This document shows, piece by piece, positions 1 through 9,502 of a DNA stretch of 41,933 bases (positions within the stretch are counted from its first letter, which is position 1; the number at the start of each line of letters is the position of its first letter). The DNA is from Defluviitaleaceae bacterium. GTDB lineage: Bacteria > Bacillota > Clostridia > Lachnospirales > WRAX01. The notes beneath the pieces are model-generated. The model was not told the DNA's origin and ran no database searches. It worked only from the letters and a program-made list of their open reading frames with translations. The position numbers and the translations under genes are program-made. The stretch is from NCBI GenBank assembly GCA_009780485.1, contig WQZZ01000004.1, positions 1 to 41,933 on the forward strand, given 5' to 3'.

Positions 1-1
1 A

Positions 2-457
2 GACATACGCAAAATCACCCAAAGCTTACCATATGCAAACCTACCCCTTAACAAAGATTTTTCTTCAGAAAGCATGATGGAATATTTTAACCACGAAAAT
101 TGGGGCAGTCTGCACCGTGCTTGTATTGGTTGCGGCACTTGTACATATTCCTGCCCAACCTGCTCTTGTTACGACATTAAGGACTATGACGGCAAGTGTA
201 ATGGCGTAACCCGCTTTAGATGCTGGGATTCCTGTATGTATCCAGACTTTACGCTGATGGCACACGGAAATAACCGCCTGACGCAAAAGGAGCGTTTTCG
301 CCAGCGTTTTATGCACAAACTGATGTACCACCCCATGAACTACGACGGGCAGTTTGGTTGCGTTGGTTGCGGGCGTTGCATCAATAAATGCCCAGTTTCT
401 TTGAATATTGTTAAAATCGTCAAGTCGTTGGAGGTGAAAGCTGATGCAAATGCCTGA
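2..457 (+). CDS. 4Fe-4S dicluster ferredoxin-type subunit (AsrA / hydrogenase-beta-like C-terminus), 5' truncated by the window edge
   Basis: Frame is open back to base 2 with no stop. Translation has two cysteine motifs, CIGCGTCTYSCPTC and CVGCGRCINKCP. Overlaps the next ORF. Confidence 0.8.
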   Translation, partial: DIRKITQSLPYANLPLNKDFSSESMMEYFNHENWGSLHRACIGCGTCTYSCPTCSCYDIKDYDGKCNGVTRFRCWDSCMYPDFTLMAHGNNRLTQKERFRQRFMHKLMYHPMNYDGQFGCVGCGRCINKCPVSLNIVKIVKSLEVKADANA

Positions 458-1277
458 TATGCTAATACCGCAAGTGGGGATTATTACGGATATTATACAA
501 GAAACCCCAGATGTTAAAACCTTTCGTGTTGTTAACTTGAAGGGCAACAAGGCTTTTGACCATATGCCAGGGCAATGCGCCATGCTTTCCATTCCTGGGG
601 TTGGTGAAGCCATGTTTTCCATTTCCACATCACCCACAAATACTAAGTATATGGATTTTTCCATTAAACGGGTTGGTGTCTTAACCGAATATATGCACGA
701 CAAAATGAGGGAAGGCGACCACATTACTATCCGTGGACCATACGGCAATGCATTTCCTGTGGATACAGAGTTAAAGGGCAAAAACATCCTGTTTGTGGGT
801 GGAGGAATTGCCCTCGCTCCGCTTCGTTCTGTAATTCACTATGTTTTTGATAACCGTGAAAATTATGGTTATGTTGATATTCTTTATGGGGCGCGTTCAG
901 TTGCCGATTTGGTGTACTATAAAGAAATTGAAAAGTCTTGGACGGAAAAACGTAACACAAATGTGTTTTTGACCATTGACCGACCAGACGACAACTGGGA
1001 CGGTCACATCGGTTTTGTACCAGATTATTTCAAGAAAATCGGCTTTTCCTTAGACAAGGTAGTAGTTCTTTGCGGACCACCAATTATGATAAAATTCGTT
1101 ATGGCGGTGCTTTTAGAAATGGGCTTCAAAAAGGAGCAGGTTTATACAACATTAGAACTTCGCATGAAATGCGGTATCGGTAAATGCGGACGTTGCAACA
1201 TTGGCGATAAATTCGTCTGTATGGATGGTCCTGTTTTCCGCACCGATGAACTAGACCATATCCCCGACGAATTTTAA
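444..1277 (+). CDS. FAD/NAD(P)-binding oxidoreductase subunit (AsrB/PyrK/hydrogenase-gamma-like) with C-terminal Cys cluster
   Basis: Ferredoxin reductase-like fold signatures (ITIRGPYGNAFP, LFVGGGIALAPLRSVI, VVLCGPPIMIKFV) and C-terminal MKCGIGKCGRCNIGDKFVCMDGPVF. Confidence 0.88.
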   Translation: MQMPDMLIPQVGIITDIIQETPDVKTFRVVNLKGNKAFDHMPGQCAMLSIPGVGEAMFSISTSPTNTKYMDFSIKRVGVLTEYMHDKMREGDHITIRGPYGNAFPVDTELKGKNILFVGGGIALAPLRSVIHYVFDNRENYGYVDILYGARSVADLVYYKEIEKSWTEKRNTNVFLTIDRPDDNWDGHIGFVPDYFKKIGFSLDKVVVLCGPPIMIKFVMAVLLEMGFKKEQVYTTLELRMKCGIGKCGRCNIGDKFVCMDGPVFRTDELDHIPDEF

Positions 1278-1377
1278 CCAGATATTTCTTACCACGAACA
1301 AAGATACGGTTAGTGGTATTATGCAGTGGATTTCACAAACAAAACAGCCGAGTAACTCAATTAGAAGGGAGAACAAT

Positions 1378-2052
1378 ATGCAAGAAATGGCAAATGTGTA
1401 TTTTGACGGCAAGCATTATCAAGTGCCGTCAGACTTGACAATAATGACAGCAATGGAGTACGCTGGTTATCAGCTTGTCCGTGGTTGTGGATGCAGACAT
1501 GGCTTCTGCGGTGCTTGCGGTGCAATTTATCGTTTGAAGGGGGAAACCAGACCCCATTTTTCACTAGCGTGCCAAACCAAGGTGGAAGAAGGAATGTATG
1601 TGGCAACCCTGCCCTTTTTCCCTCTAAACAACAAGAATTATAATATCGAGGAAACTAAGCCGACAGACCAAGTTATGATGGAAATTTTCCCAGAGATTTA
1701 TGCTTGCGTTGGTTGCAATGCCTGCACAAAGTCTTGCAGTCGCGGGCTTAACACCATGCAATACATAGCCTATGCCAAGCGGGGAGATTATGAAAAATGT
1801 GCCACAGCAAGCTTTGACTGTGTGGCTTGTGGTATCTGCTCTGCCCGTTGCCCTGCCAACATTTCCCATTGTTTGGTAGGTCTTTTGGCACGCCGTTTAA
1901 CAGGCAAATATATCATGCCACCAGCCGACCACACGGCAAAACGTGCAATCGACATAGCCGCTGGCAAATTTGATGCTGATATGGCAACCCTTATGGCAAA
2001 ACCCAAAGAAGAAATTAAAGAACTTTATGATAACCGTGAAATCGAGAAATAG
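1378..2052 (+). CDS. Iron-sulfur subunit, 2Fe-2S plus 4Fe-4S (SdhB/FrdB/TfrB-like)
   Basis: GCGCRHGFCGACG (2Fe-2S), CVGCNACTKSC and CVACGICSARCP (4Fe-4S). ATG at 1378 preceded by a purine-rich RBS (agaaggga). Confidence 0.85.
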   Translation: MQEMANVYFDGKHYQVPSDLTIMTAMEYAGYQLVRGCGCRHGFCGACGAIYRLKGETRPHFSLACQTKVEEGMYVATLPFFPLNNKNYNIEETKPTDQVMMEIFPEIYACVGCNACTKSCSRGLNTMQYIAYAKRGDYEKCATASFDCVACGICSARCPANISHCLVGLLARRLTGKYIMPPADHTAKRAIDIAAGKFDADMATLMAKPKEEIKELYDNREIEK

Positions 2053-2069
2053 AAGGAGGAGGTGTATTT

Positions 2070-3719
2070 ATGATTAAACCAATGGTTATGACAAAGGAAT
2101 CCCCATTTACCCCAAGCATGATGGAGAGCATGAAAAAGCTGGAAGCAACCCGTGAAAAACGCCTACAAAGCGAACCAAAGCGTATGTCTGCTGACGAAAA
2201 ACGGGCATTGCTAGACGAATTTCATCCAGATTATGGTGACAAAGGCTTTGCCAAAATCGAAATTGGTCCAAATGCTGGTGAAAAAGCCCCTAAAGAGCTG
2301 ACCGCCCTACTCCACTCCAAATCACGTATCAGCGGGCTTGATTTGGATTTGGATAAAATTGAGTTCGACACAGATGTATTAATAATCGGTGGTGGCGGTG
2401 CGGGTGCATCTGCCGCTATCAAAGCCCATAAGGCTGGTTGTAATGTTATGATTGTCACCAAACTTCGCATGGGTGATAGCAATTCCATGATGGCAGAAGG
2501 CGGTATCCAAGCCAGTGACAAGGAAAATGACAGCCCCATGCAACATTATTTAGATGCCATGGGTGGCGGACATTATTATAACAAACCAGAGCTTTTGCGC
2601 CGCTTGGTTATGGACGGTGCAAAATCCATCCAGTGGCTGGAAGGGCTTGGGGTTTTGTTTGATAAACACGAGGACGGCACAATGATAACCTTCCCCGGTG
2701 GCGGGCTTTCTCGTAAACGCCTCCATGCCTGTGCCGACTATACAGGTGCAGAAATCACAAGGGTGTTGCGTGACGAAGTTCAAAACCTTGGCATCAACAT
2801 CGTAGATTATACCGCCGCCATTGAGCTAATTTTGGATAAAGATGGTAATGCGGCTGGTGCGGTGCTTGAAAATATGCTGACTGGCGAATATCTAGTAGCA
2901 CGTGCAAAAACCGTGGTTATTGCAACTGGCGGTGCTGGACGTATGCACTACCACGGCTTCCCCACCACAAACCACTACGGGGCAACTGCCGACGGTCTTG
3001 TAATGGCATACCGTGCAGGATGCAACCTATTGTATCAAGATACCATCCAATATCACCCAACAGGCACAGCTTACCCCGTTCAGCTTTTTGGTGCTTTGGT
3101 GACGGAAAAAGTGAGGGCGGTTGGTGCAAACCTAATAAACGTCAATGGTGATGCTTTCGTTCATCATTTGGAAACCCGTGACGTTGCCGCTTCTGCAATT
3201 ATACGTGAATGTCACGCCAATAATTTAGGTGTTGACATACCTGGTGGTGCTGGGGTTTGGTTGGACACGCCTATGATTGATATGATACATGGCGATGGTA
3301 AAATAGCTTCGGCTCTGCCTGGGATGCTTCGGATGTTTATGAATTATGGCATTGACATGAGAAAGACCCCTGTGTTGGTTTACCCTAGCTTCCATTATCA
3401 AAACGGTGGTATCGAAATTGAAGCAGATGGCAATACCAGCCATATCCCTAATTTGTTTGTGGCGGGCGAAGCTGTCGGTGGTATCCATGGTCGCAATCGT
3501 CTGCTTGGTAACTCTATGCTTGATGTGGTGGTGTTTGGGCGTTTGGCGGGTCAATCCGCTGCTAAAGTTGCTAAATCAACCAAAATTGGTAGCCTAACCC
3601 TTGACCATGTTAAGTGTTACGAAAACCAAATTGCAAGTGCAGGACTTGACACAGGCGAAGCTTCACCAATTCTGCTTCCAAAATACGCTAGAGATGTAAA
3701 TGCAGACAAATTGAAATAG
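2070..3719 (+). CDS. FAD-binding fumarate reductase/succinate dehydrogenase-type flavoprotein
   Basis: DVLIIGGGGAGASAAIKAHKAG, MMAEGGIQAS, ETRDVAASAI, FHYQNGGIEI, LFVAGEAVGGIHGRNRLLGNSMLDVVVFGRLAG. RBS aaggaggagg. Confidence 0.9.
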   Translation: MIKPMVMTKESPFTPSMMESMKKLEATREKRLQSEPKRMSADEKRALLDEFHPDYGDKGFAKIEIGPNAGEKAPKELTALLHSKSRISGLDLDLDKIEFDTDVLIIGGGGAGASAAIKAHKAGCNVMIVTKLRMGDSNSMMAEGGIQASDKENDSPMQHYLDAMGGGHYYNKPELLRRLVMDGAKSIQWLEGLGVLFDKHEDGTMITFPGGGLSRKRLHACADYTGAEITRVLRDEVQNLGINIVDYTAAIELILDKDGNAAGAVLENMLTGEYLVARAKTVVIATGGAGRMHYHGFPTTNHYGATADGLVMAYRAGCNLLYQDTIQYHPTGTAYPVQLFGALVTEKVRAVGANLINVNGDAFVHHLETRDVAASAIIRECHANNLGVDIPGGAGVWLDTPMIDMIHGDGKIASALPGMLRMFMNYGIDMRKTPVLVYPSFHYQNGGIEIEADGNTSHIPNLFVAGEAVGGIHGRNRLLGNSMLDVVVFGRLAGQSAAKVAKSTKIGSLTLDHVKCYENQIASAGLDTGEASPILLPKYARDVNADKLK

Positions 3720-3734
3720 GAGAACGAATAACGA

Positions 3735-5141
3735 ATGAAGAAAACGAGAATTGTATTTGTGCTTGCGGTGTTGCTGGTAGCCTTGACCGCCTGTGTGTAT
3801 TATGATGATACAAGCGAGCAAATTGTCAGTCAACCAACGACACAGCTTGAATCATCCATCCCATTAGATGTAGCGACAGATTTGTTCTCCCAAATGCAGG
3901 CTATATGGGATGCTGATGACGGTGAATTATGGGGCTTCCACTTACAAGCCCCCTTCATCATCGCCGACCCCATAACACGCCATGCTGTGGCAAATATGCC
4001 CGACCCCCATGGTTACTTCCAAAGGTCAGGTGATATATACGTAGGTGTTTTGCCAGACCATGTGTTCATCAGCCACACCATCAGGGAATTTGCTGGCATA
4101 ACATGGGCCATGATGGCGTGGGAGCCGTTTTTTGATGAGCTAATCGCAAGTGACCCTGACTTTTTAGGAGACCTTTTGCGTCTAATGATTCACGAAGGCT
4201 TCCACGCCGTACAATTCTACAAAGTTGTTGATGGGGAGTTGGGATTCAATATATCCTTTGATTTTCTGAACAACTCTGCCGATGCTCGCATTGCTGTTTT
4301 GATGGAAGCTGAAGCCTTAGCAACGGCTGTGCGTAGTGAAGGTGATGAACGCCTACAAGCCATACATGATGCCCTTTCCATTAGAACACATCGTAGAGCC
4401 ACCCATCCAGAAGCCACCATCAACGAAAACGCTCAAGAAATCAACGAAGGACTTGCCCTGTTTACGGAAATTTTAGCTTTTGGATGTGCTATAAGCCTAG
4501 TTGACAATTACCTTGGCTGGGTGACCGCTGGTGCAGAATCCACAGGGTTAAGCTCTTACCCCTATTTTACAGGGGCGGCATATGCTGTTTTGCTAATGGA
4601 AGCAGGTGTAAATTGGCAAACAGGAATAACCTTTGAAACCGACCTTGCAGAATCATTAAAGGAAGCATTGAACGTGGAAATAACACCTTTTGACCAATTG
4701 GATTTAGAACGCTGGGGCTACTCAAAAATCGTACCTGCACAACGTGATTGGGTTCTGAGATACCAAAAAATGTTAGAGGGTGCAGAAACCTTTGTAGAAC
4801 AACCACATCTACTGATTTTGGGTGATAATTTCATGGACGGAGCGACGATGGTTTCCCTTGAAATATTCAACATCCAAAACCAGAACACTGGATGGTGGTA
4901 CATGGTTCAATATGGCGAATTTACGCTAATTAGCTTAAACTGGCAACTAATTGTAAGCGACGGATTTACCAGCCCTAGTTGGTATCCAAGTGCTGGTGTT
5001 TTCGTAAGACATTACGAAAACACCGAGATAAGCGAAGATGGAAGTCGTGCGACCTCCCCTACATGGACATTGGAAATAACTAATCCAGCCTACGAAATCC
5101 AAATTACAGAGAGCGGAGAAATCTTAGCAATTCAAAGATAA
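3735..5141 (+). CDS. Lipoprotein with HExxH zinc metalloprotease-like motif
   Basis: Signal/lipobox MKKTRIVFVLAVLLVALTAC; LMIHEGFHAVQF (HExxH) followed downstream by EINEGLALFTE (possible third ligand, gluzincin-like). Confidence 0.7.
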   Translation: MKKTRIVFVLAVLLVALTACVYYDDTSEQIVSQPTTQLESSIPLDVATDLFSQMQAIWDADDGELWGFHLQAPFIIADPITRHAVANMPDPHGYFQRSGDIYVGVLPDHVFISHTIREFAGITWAMMAWEPFFDELIASDPDFLGDLLRLMIHEGFHAVQFYKVVDGELGFNISFDFLNNSADARIAVLMEAEALATAVRSEGDERLQAIHDALSIRTHRRATHPEATINENAQEINEGLALFTEILAFGCAISLVDNYLGWVTAGAESTGLSSYPYFTGAAYAVLLMEAGVNWQTGITFETDLAESLKEALNVEITPFDQLDLERWGYSKIVPAQRDWVLRYQKMLEGAETFVEQPHLLILGDNFMDGATMVSLEIFNIQNQNTGWWYMVQYGEFTLISLNWQLIVSDGFTSPSWYPSAGVFVRHYENTEISEDGSRATSPTWTLEITNPAYEIQITESGEILAIQR

Positions 5142-5145
5142 CATT

Positions 5146-5176
5146 AAAACGACCCACCAAATTGGTGGGTCGTTTT
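5146..5176. terminator. Inverted repeat/terminator between convergent genes
   Basis: AAAACGACCCACCAA-a-TTGGTGGGTCGTTTT followed by TG-TTTGG. Confidence 0.85.
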
Positions 5177-5195
5177 TGTTTGGTTAATCTACACC

Positions 5196-6206
5196 TTAAT
5201 AATTAGAGGAAGCCCGCTCTATAATCTCATTGTAAGAATTGTTAATAAAATGTCTGTAATTAAAATCTTGGAAGAACATGGATATTGCATCGTATTTTAC
5301 ACGGTCATTGGGAGTGCCTGCAAGAGGTGACAGCAGGGACAGAGTATAGGGGGATGGAGCAAGAACAATTGCCATATCATGCCATGCCCCACCAAAATTT
5401 GCTGCCCATCCACTTTTGCTGGCAACGGGGTAATCAGAAATCACAAATGGATAACGGTTTGCAAGTAGGTTTTGCAAAAATTCGTCCGAATATCTCCCGT
5501 TTGATTGTATGTAATTAAAGCTCTCTCGCATTATAAGTCCTGCTTCGTTGGCACTTAAGTAGCTGTATGTTAAGTTTTGGACAAAATGGGCGTCGCCCCC
5601 GATGCTTTCAATAAATTCTCGGTAGCCAGCCAACCCATGATGTCTACGAAGGATGCGTGTTGCAATGTTATCGCTGGGGACAAGCATTAAATGCAACAAC
5701 CGACGTTGTGTGAAGTATTGACCATATTCATAACGATGGCGGATGATGCCACTGCCCTGCCAATAATCCCCCTCAGTGAAGTGCATAATTGTGTTTAGGT
5801 TAGTTCTCCCCTCCTCCGCTTTCAAATAAATATAAAGAGCAAAGGGAGCTTTTGTGGCAGATGCACCAAAGAAAACCCTATCACCTTGATAAGAAAAGGT
5901 AAAGCCCGACTCCAAATTCTCAAAAAATACAGCAATTTCGCCATTAAACTGCTCCATGAAGGCATAAGCCTCCTCTTTGATGCACAGTTCTGGTTCGGGT
6001 TCAGGTGGTTTTGGTTCTGGCTCATGTTGGGGTTCTGGTATGTAATCGGGCTTGTGCGTATAGTAGTCATCCGCATTATAGTTGTATGTTTGAATGTGCA
6101 GGGTAAAATCCTCTAATTCTGCAAGCCCCAAAGCTCTGGGCGTGACAAAAAGGGCGACAAGCGTCACCCCTATAAATGCCACAGCAACAACCCAAATCCG
6201 CTTCAT
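5196..6206 (-). CDS. Class A beta-lactamase-like serine hydrolase (exported/membrane-anchored)
   Basis: SATK (SxxK), LVPSDNIATRILR (SDN) and VASKSGWA (KSG) motifs; N-terminal hydrophobic segment MKRIWVVAVAFIGVTLVALFV. Confidence 0.8.
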   Translation of the reverse strand: MKRIWVVAVAFIGVTLVALFVTPRALGLAELEDFTLHIQTYNYNADDYYTHKPDYIPEPQHEPEPKPPEPEPELCIKEEAYAFMEQFNGEIAVFFENLESGFTFSYQGDRVFFGASATKAPFALYIYLKAEEGRTNLNTIMHFTEGDYWQGSGIIRHRYEYGQYFTQRRLLHLMLVPSDNIATRILRRHHGLAGYREFIESIGGDAHFVQNLTYSYLSANEAGLIMRESFNYIQSNGRYSDEFLQNLLANRYPFVISDYPVASKSGWAANFGGAWHDMAIVLAPSPYTLSLLSPLAGTPNDRVKYDAISMFFQDFNYRHFINNSYNEIIERASSNY

Positions 6207-6243
6207 AAAACCACCTCTACCAGTATTATACATCAAGTAACAA

Positions 6244-6459
6244 CTAGGCGCAACAGGAAATTTGGGTGGACACGACAGCATTTGCCATAATGTTACCTAC
6301 ACCATCCACTGCTTTAAGGCAGTTTACACGGCTTCTGCAAACCTCTACCACATACAGCCCAATGGCTGGCAGGCGGTATTTTATCTTAGCGATTTCTGAA
6401 ATTTTCCACTCTTGTTCTGGGCTTTGCATAGCTTCTACCATAATTTCTACTCTATCCAT
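6244..6459 (-). CDS. Small conserved-looking hypothetical protein (71 aa)
   Basis: Strong RBS on the minus strand (aaGGAGGtggcaaaATG). Confidence 0.6.
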   Translation of the reverse strand: MDRVEIMVEAMQSPEQEWKISEIAKIKYRLPAIGLYVVEVCRSRVNCLKAVDGVGNIMANAVVSTQISCCA

Positions 6460-6597
6460 TTTGCCACCTCCTTACATTATCCCTACATCATAATATGAAC
6501 TATTGGAAATATTTGCTAACCCATGTTTGAAAAGCAGAAACAATGCCCATGCTTTTACCATAAACTGGAAATAAATATAGGAATGGGGGCATTTCAT

Positions 6598-6957
6598 ATG
6601 CAGGAAAACCAGCGCAGAGTAGTTATGTTACGTGGCACAAAAGACAAATGGTATGAGCAGGCGATTTTTATTTTACGAGATGGAGCAATGCAGGGAGAAA
6701 TGGACTGCTTAAAGGAAGCAGAGCGGATTGTAAATGGGCATGGTATGCAAAATATTTTAGCAGACAAATACAAGCCTGCACCAGCACCCATTTACCTATC
6801 CACAAATACAAGCCCAGCACCAGCACAAGTATCACAGAGAAAAGGCGAACCTAAAACACCGCCTAAAAGAAATAAAAAATTCGATTCCTTTCTTAATATT
6901 TCGTTGATTGTAATAGGTATCGCCGTAATGGCATTGATTGCGTATCATTTTATGTAG
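6598..6957 (+). CDS. Hypothetical protein with C-terminal transmembrane segment
   Basis: Start MQENQRRVVMLRG; C-terminal ISLIVIGIAVMALIAYHFM. Confidence 0.6.
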   Translation: MQENQRRVVMLRGTKDKWYEQAIFILRDGAMQGEMDCLKEAERIVNGHGMQNILADKYKPAPAPIYLSTNTSPAPAQVSQRKGEPKTPPKRNKKFDSFLNISLIVIGIAVMALIAYHFM

Positions 6958-6979
6958 AAATTTGTGATGCCTAAAAAAC

Positions 6980-7008
6980 TTTTAGAAAAATGACAAAACT
7001 TTCTAAAA
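6980..7008. promoter_or_regulatory. 9-bp perfect inverted repeat just upstream of a -35 box (candidate operator)
   Basis: TTTTAGAAA-N11-TTTCTAAAA. Confidence 0.5.
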
Positions 7009-7013
7009 AAAGC

Positions 7014-7042
7014 TTGACTAATTATACCCAATTTGTTATAAT
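7014..7042 (+). promoter_or_regulatory. Strong sigma-A-type promoter
   Basis: TTGACT-17 bp-TATAAT. Confidence 0.8.
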
Positions 7043-7091
7043 ATTCCTTGAAGAAAAAATGAGCTTTGGACTTGCAAAAGGAGGTGTCGTT

Positions 7092-7178
7092 ATGTTATAC
7101 TTCTTATACTATATTGCATTATTTTGCGATAAATATGATTGGCTTATCCAACCCTTAGGTGGTAAACTTTGCGGATAA
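7092..7178 (+). CDS. 28-aa hydrophobic small peptide (MLYFLYYIALFCDKYDWLIQPLGGKLCG)
   Basis: AAAGGAGG RBS 8 bp before ATG, sigma-A-type promoter upstream, 13 bp before the next gene. Confidence 0.55.
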   Translation: MLYFLYYIALFCDKYDWLIQPLGGKLCG

Positions 7179-7191
7179 GCTCTAGGAGTGA

Positions 7192-8241
7192 TTGCTTATC
7201 AGTTACGAACAAAAAGAAAAGCTACTTGATGAGTTTTTTTCTATAGGTGCAAACAATAATGTTGACCATAACAAAACCATGAGGAAAAAGCTTTTAGATT
7301 ACAAAAATACCCATGAAAAAGACCTTCAAATCGAGGATGCTTTACGCATACTTGACATTTGGGAGAAAGAATTAAACAGCAATGATTTTGAAGCAAGCTT
7401 TGAAATTGCTGCACCCATAATCAAGCGACTGCCGATTGATAGCAATGAACGCTGGGATTTTTATGACATTAGAATCTTAGCGTCCGTAATAGATTACGCT
7501 GGTACTTATGTTGATGTTTATAACTTTTCAAAAAAGCTTCTAAATGAACTTGAAAAGCATTCCCGTCAAGAGCGATACTTGCATATCAAGTTAGCCATTT
7601 ATGGGAATGCTTCGTTTCGTTTATTAAGAGCCAAATACTTTGACTCTAATAACCTAGTACCATCTAGGGAGCTGGAAAAATGGTTTTCAGAATACATAGG
7701 AGAAACCCTGTTTTTATGCGAAAGATTAGACCTGCAAGATGTCAAAGCCATGTTTCAAATACGCAAGGGTTTGTTTTATCACGATGAAGAAATGGTTATC
7801 CGTGGCTTTTCCAAGTTAAAAGAACTGGAGTCATTTGAATTATATCGCATGACAAAAGATGAAGCTGACGAATATAAGTTCTTCCAAAACTTTGAAATGA
7901 GCAAAACCCAGATTAACAAAATCATCGGTGCAAGCATCCGCAAAAGACGCAAGGCTTTGGGGCTTACACAAGAAAAGCTGGGCAAAATGACACAAATACA
8001 TTCAACTTACATTTCCAAAATGGAAGTTGGTGCAATGGGTGTCCCTGCTTTTGATTTATTTAAGATAAGTTGCGCCCTTGTGGTTAGTGCCGATTACTTT
8101 TTCCAAGAAATTAGCGGTGCGCCAGGGTCCGACAACAGGATAGTGCAACTTAAAGTCTTAGAAGAACACACAAAGAATTTCACCGATGCACAAATGGATT
8201 ATTTATTAATGCTTACCAAAAGTATGCCAAATATTGTGTAG
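7192..8241 (+). CDS. Transcriptional regulator: N-terminal helical (TPR-like) region plus C-terminal XRE-type HTH
   Basis: ASIRKRRKALGLTQEKLGKMTQIHSTYISKMEVGAMGVPAFDLFKISCALVVSADYFF is a clear HTH_3. TTG start after tAGGAG. Confidence 0.8.
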   Translation: MLISYEQKEKLLDEFFSIGANNNVDHNKTMRKKLLDYKNTHEKDLQIEDALRILDIWEKELNSNDFEASFEIAAPIIKRLPIDSNERWDFYDIRILASVIDYAGTYVDVYNFSKKLLNELEKHSRQERYLHIKLAIYGNASFRLLRAKYFDSNNLVPSRELEKWFSEYIGETLFLCERLDLQDVKAMFQIRKGLFYHDEEMVIRGFSKLKELESFELYRMTKDEADEYKFFQNFEMSKTQINKIIGASIRKRRKALGLTQEKLGKMTQIHSTYISKMEVGAMGVPAFDLFKISCALVVSADYFFQEISGAPGSDNRIVQLKVLEEHTKNFTDAQMDYLLMLTKSMPNIV

Positions 8242-8267
8242 GGTATGATAACCCCTACCCTACACAA
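8234..8267. terminator. Perfect 12-bp inverted repeat between convergent genes
   Basis: TTGTGTAGGGTA-N10-TACCCTACACAA overlapping the stop codon; no strong T tract. Confidence 0.55.
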
Positions 8268-8275
8268 CAAATAAG

Positions 8276-9502
8276 TCACGGGGCTTCTTCTGGTGTCTCT
8301 AAAGGCGTTTCGGGGATTAATTCCTGTGTTTGGTCTATACGTTCAATCACAGTCAAAAATACTTCAACTTCCAACTCTCTATGGTTTTGGGTGAAGTTTA
8401 TTTGTTTATCAATAATATCAGGGTTGTCGCCCATTTCTTCCGTTATTCGCCTCGCTGCCAGCTCTTGTGCTAATTCTTGTGCAAATTCTGGGCTACGACT
8501 GCGAAGGTTTCGGGTTAATTCGTGGTAGGTTGTTGCTGTGGTTGATAATGGTAATGGAAAATCCTGCCCAATGCTGGTTTGGCGGTGATTTTCAATGACT
8601 TCGTAATAAATGAAATTATGAGTTGCGTGAGGTATATCAAAGCGTTGACTGCCTACAGTTATGCTGTATGCCCTCTGCGACCGCCCCGTGAAGCTCTTTT
8701 CGATATATGTAAGAGGAATGTTAAATTGCATGGTATAATAAACCCTTGCCCAAACCTCTGCCGATGCCTGAATGTATTGAGTAGCAAGCAGACCTTCCTC
8801 GGCAGTTTCGATATTCAATTGTCCACTGACAATTGTTTCCCCAGCGGCAACCACATCACCAGGGCGAAAAAGGGGCGTGCCAGCAGATGTCGCCATATGG
8901 ACGATAACACCATCTTTTGTGGCAACGATGTCTTCGGCATCATATCTACGAACCAGCGGCGGGTGGTAAATTGTTTCTGTAAGACGTATTAACGCACGTG
9001 TACCTGTTATTGACAGCGAAACCCATGCAATGTCCTCAAATTCTAGCAATAGCAAGACCTCTATTTCACGGTAAGCCACGCCATGGCGAGGATTGCCCAC
9101 GGAAAAACCTTGCTCCTCCAAAAAAGACAGTATTTCAGTGGCATTGATTCGGTTTGTTCCTTCAATGTCAATTCGCCAAATGAATGATGTTATCAATACC
9201 ATTCCAACTATAAAAACTAACGCACCAACAGGCAATAAGGGGCGTTTTTTTATTTTTGACAAGAACACAGGGAATCCGTGAAAACTTTTAGGATTAACCC
9301 GTGTGCTGGTTTTTTCTGCTAGGTTTTGTGCCTTCCAAAAATCCTTGCGGGATATGGTTGCCAAAAATTTGCCGCCATCCCTTTGCAAATCCCATAAAAT
9401 CATCCCTTTGGTTACTGCTTGACTAATAAACCTTTCCACGGAAAATCCCGCAATTTCTACCTTTACATATCCAGCAAAGAAGCTCCAGATTTTTAAGAAC
9501 AT
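8276..9502 (-). CDS. yqfD: Sporulation protein YqfD
   Basis: YqfD-like N-terminus (FFAGYVKVEIAGFSVERFISQAVTKGMILWDLQRDG...), central TM segment; immediately downstream of yqfC. Confidence 0.88.
   Translation of the reverse strand: MFLKIWSFFAGYVKVEIAGFSVERFISQAVTKGMILWDLQRDGGKFLATISRKDFWKAQNLAEKTSTRVNPKSFHGFPVFLSKIKKRPLLPVGALVFIVGMVLITSFIWRIDIEGTNRINATEILSFLEEQGFSVGNPRHGVAYREIEVLLLLEFEDIAWVSLSITGTRALIRLTETIYHPPLVRRYDAEDIVATKDGVIVHMATSAGTPLFRPGDVVAAGETIVSGQLNIETAEEGLLATQYIQASAEVWARVYYTMQFNIPLTYIEKSFTGRSQRAYSITVGSQRFDIPHATHNFIYYEVIENHRQTSIGQDFPLPLSTTATTYHELTRNLRSRSPEFAQELAQELAARRITEEMGDNPDIIDKQINFTQNHRELEVEVFLTVIERIDQTQELIPETPLETPEEAP

Noticed and set aside
65-787. 240-aa minus-strand ORF opposite the redox operon
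   Set aside because: Fully antisense to two strongly supported Fe-S/flavoprotein genes; no family motif; typical shadow ORF.
6990-7091. Longer 62-aa reading of the small peptide ORF
   Set aside because: Its ATG at 6990 lies upstream of the -35/-10 and inside the inverted repeat; the RBS favours the start at 7092.
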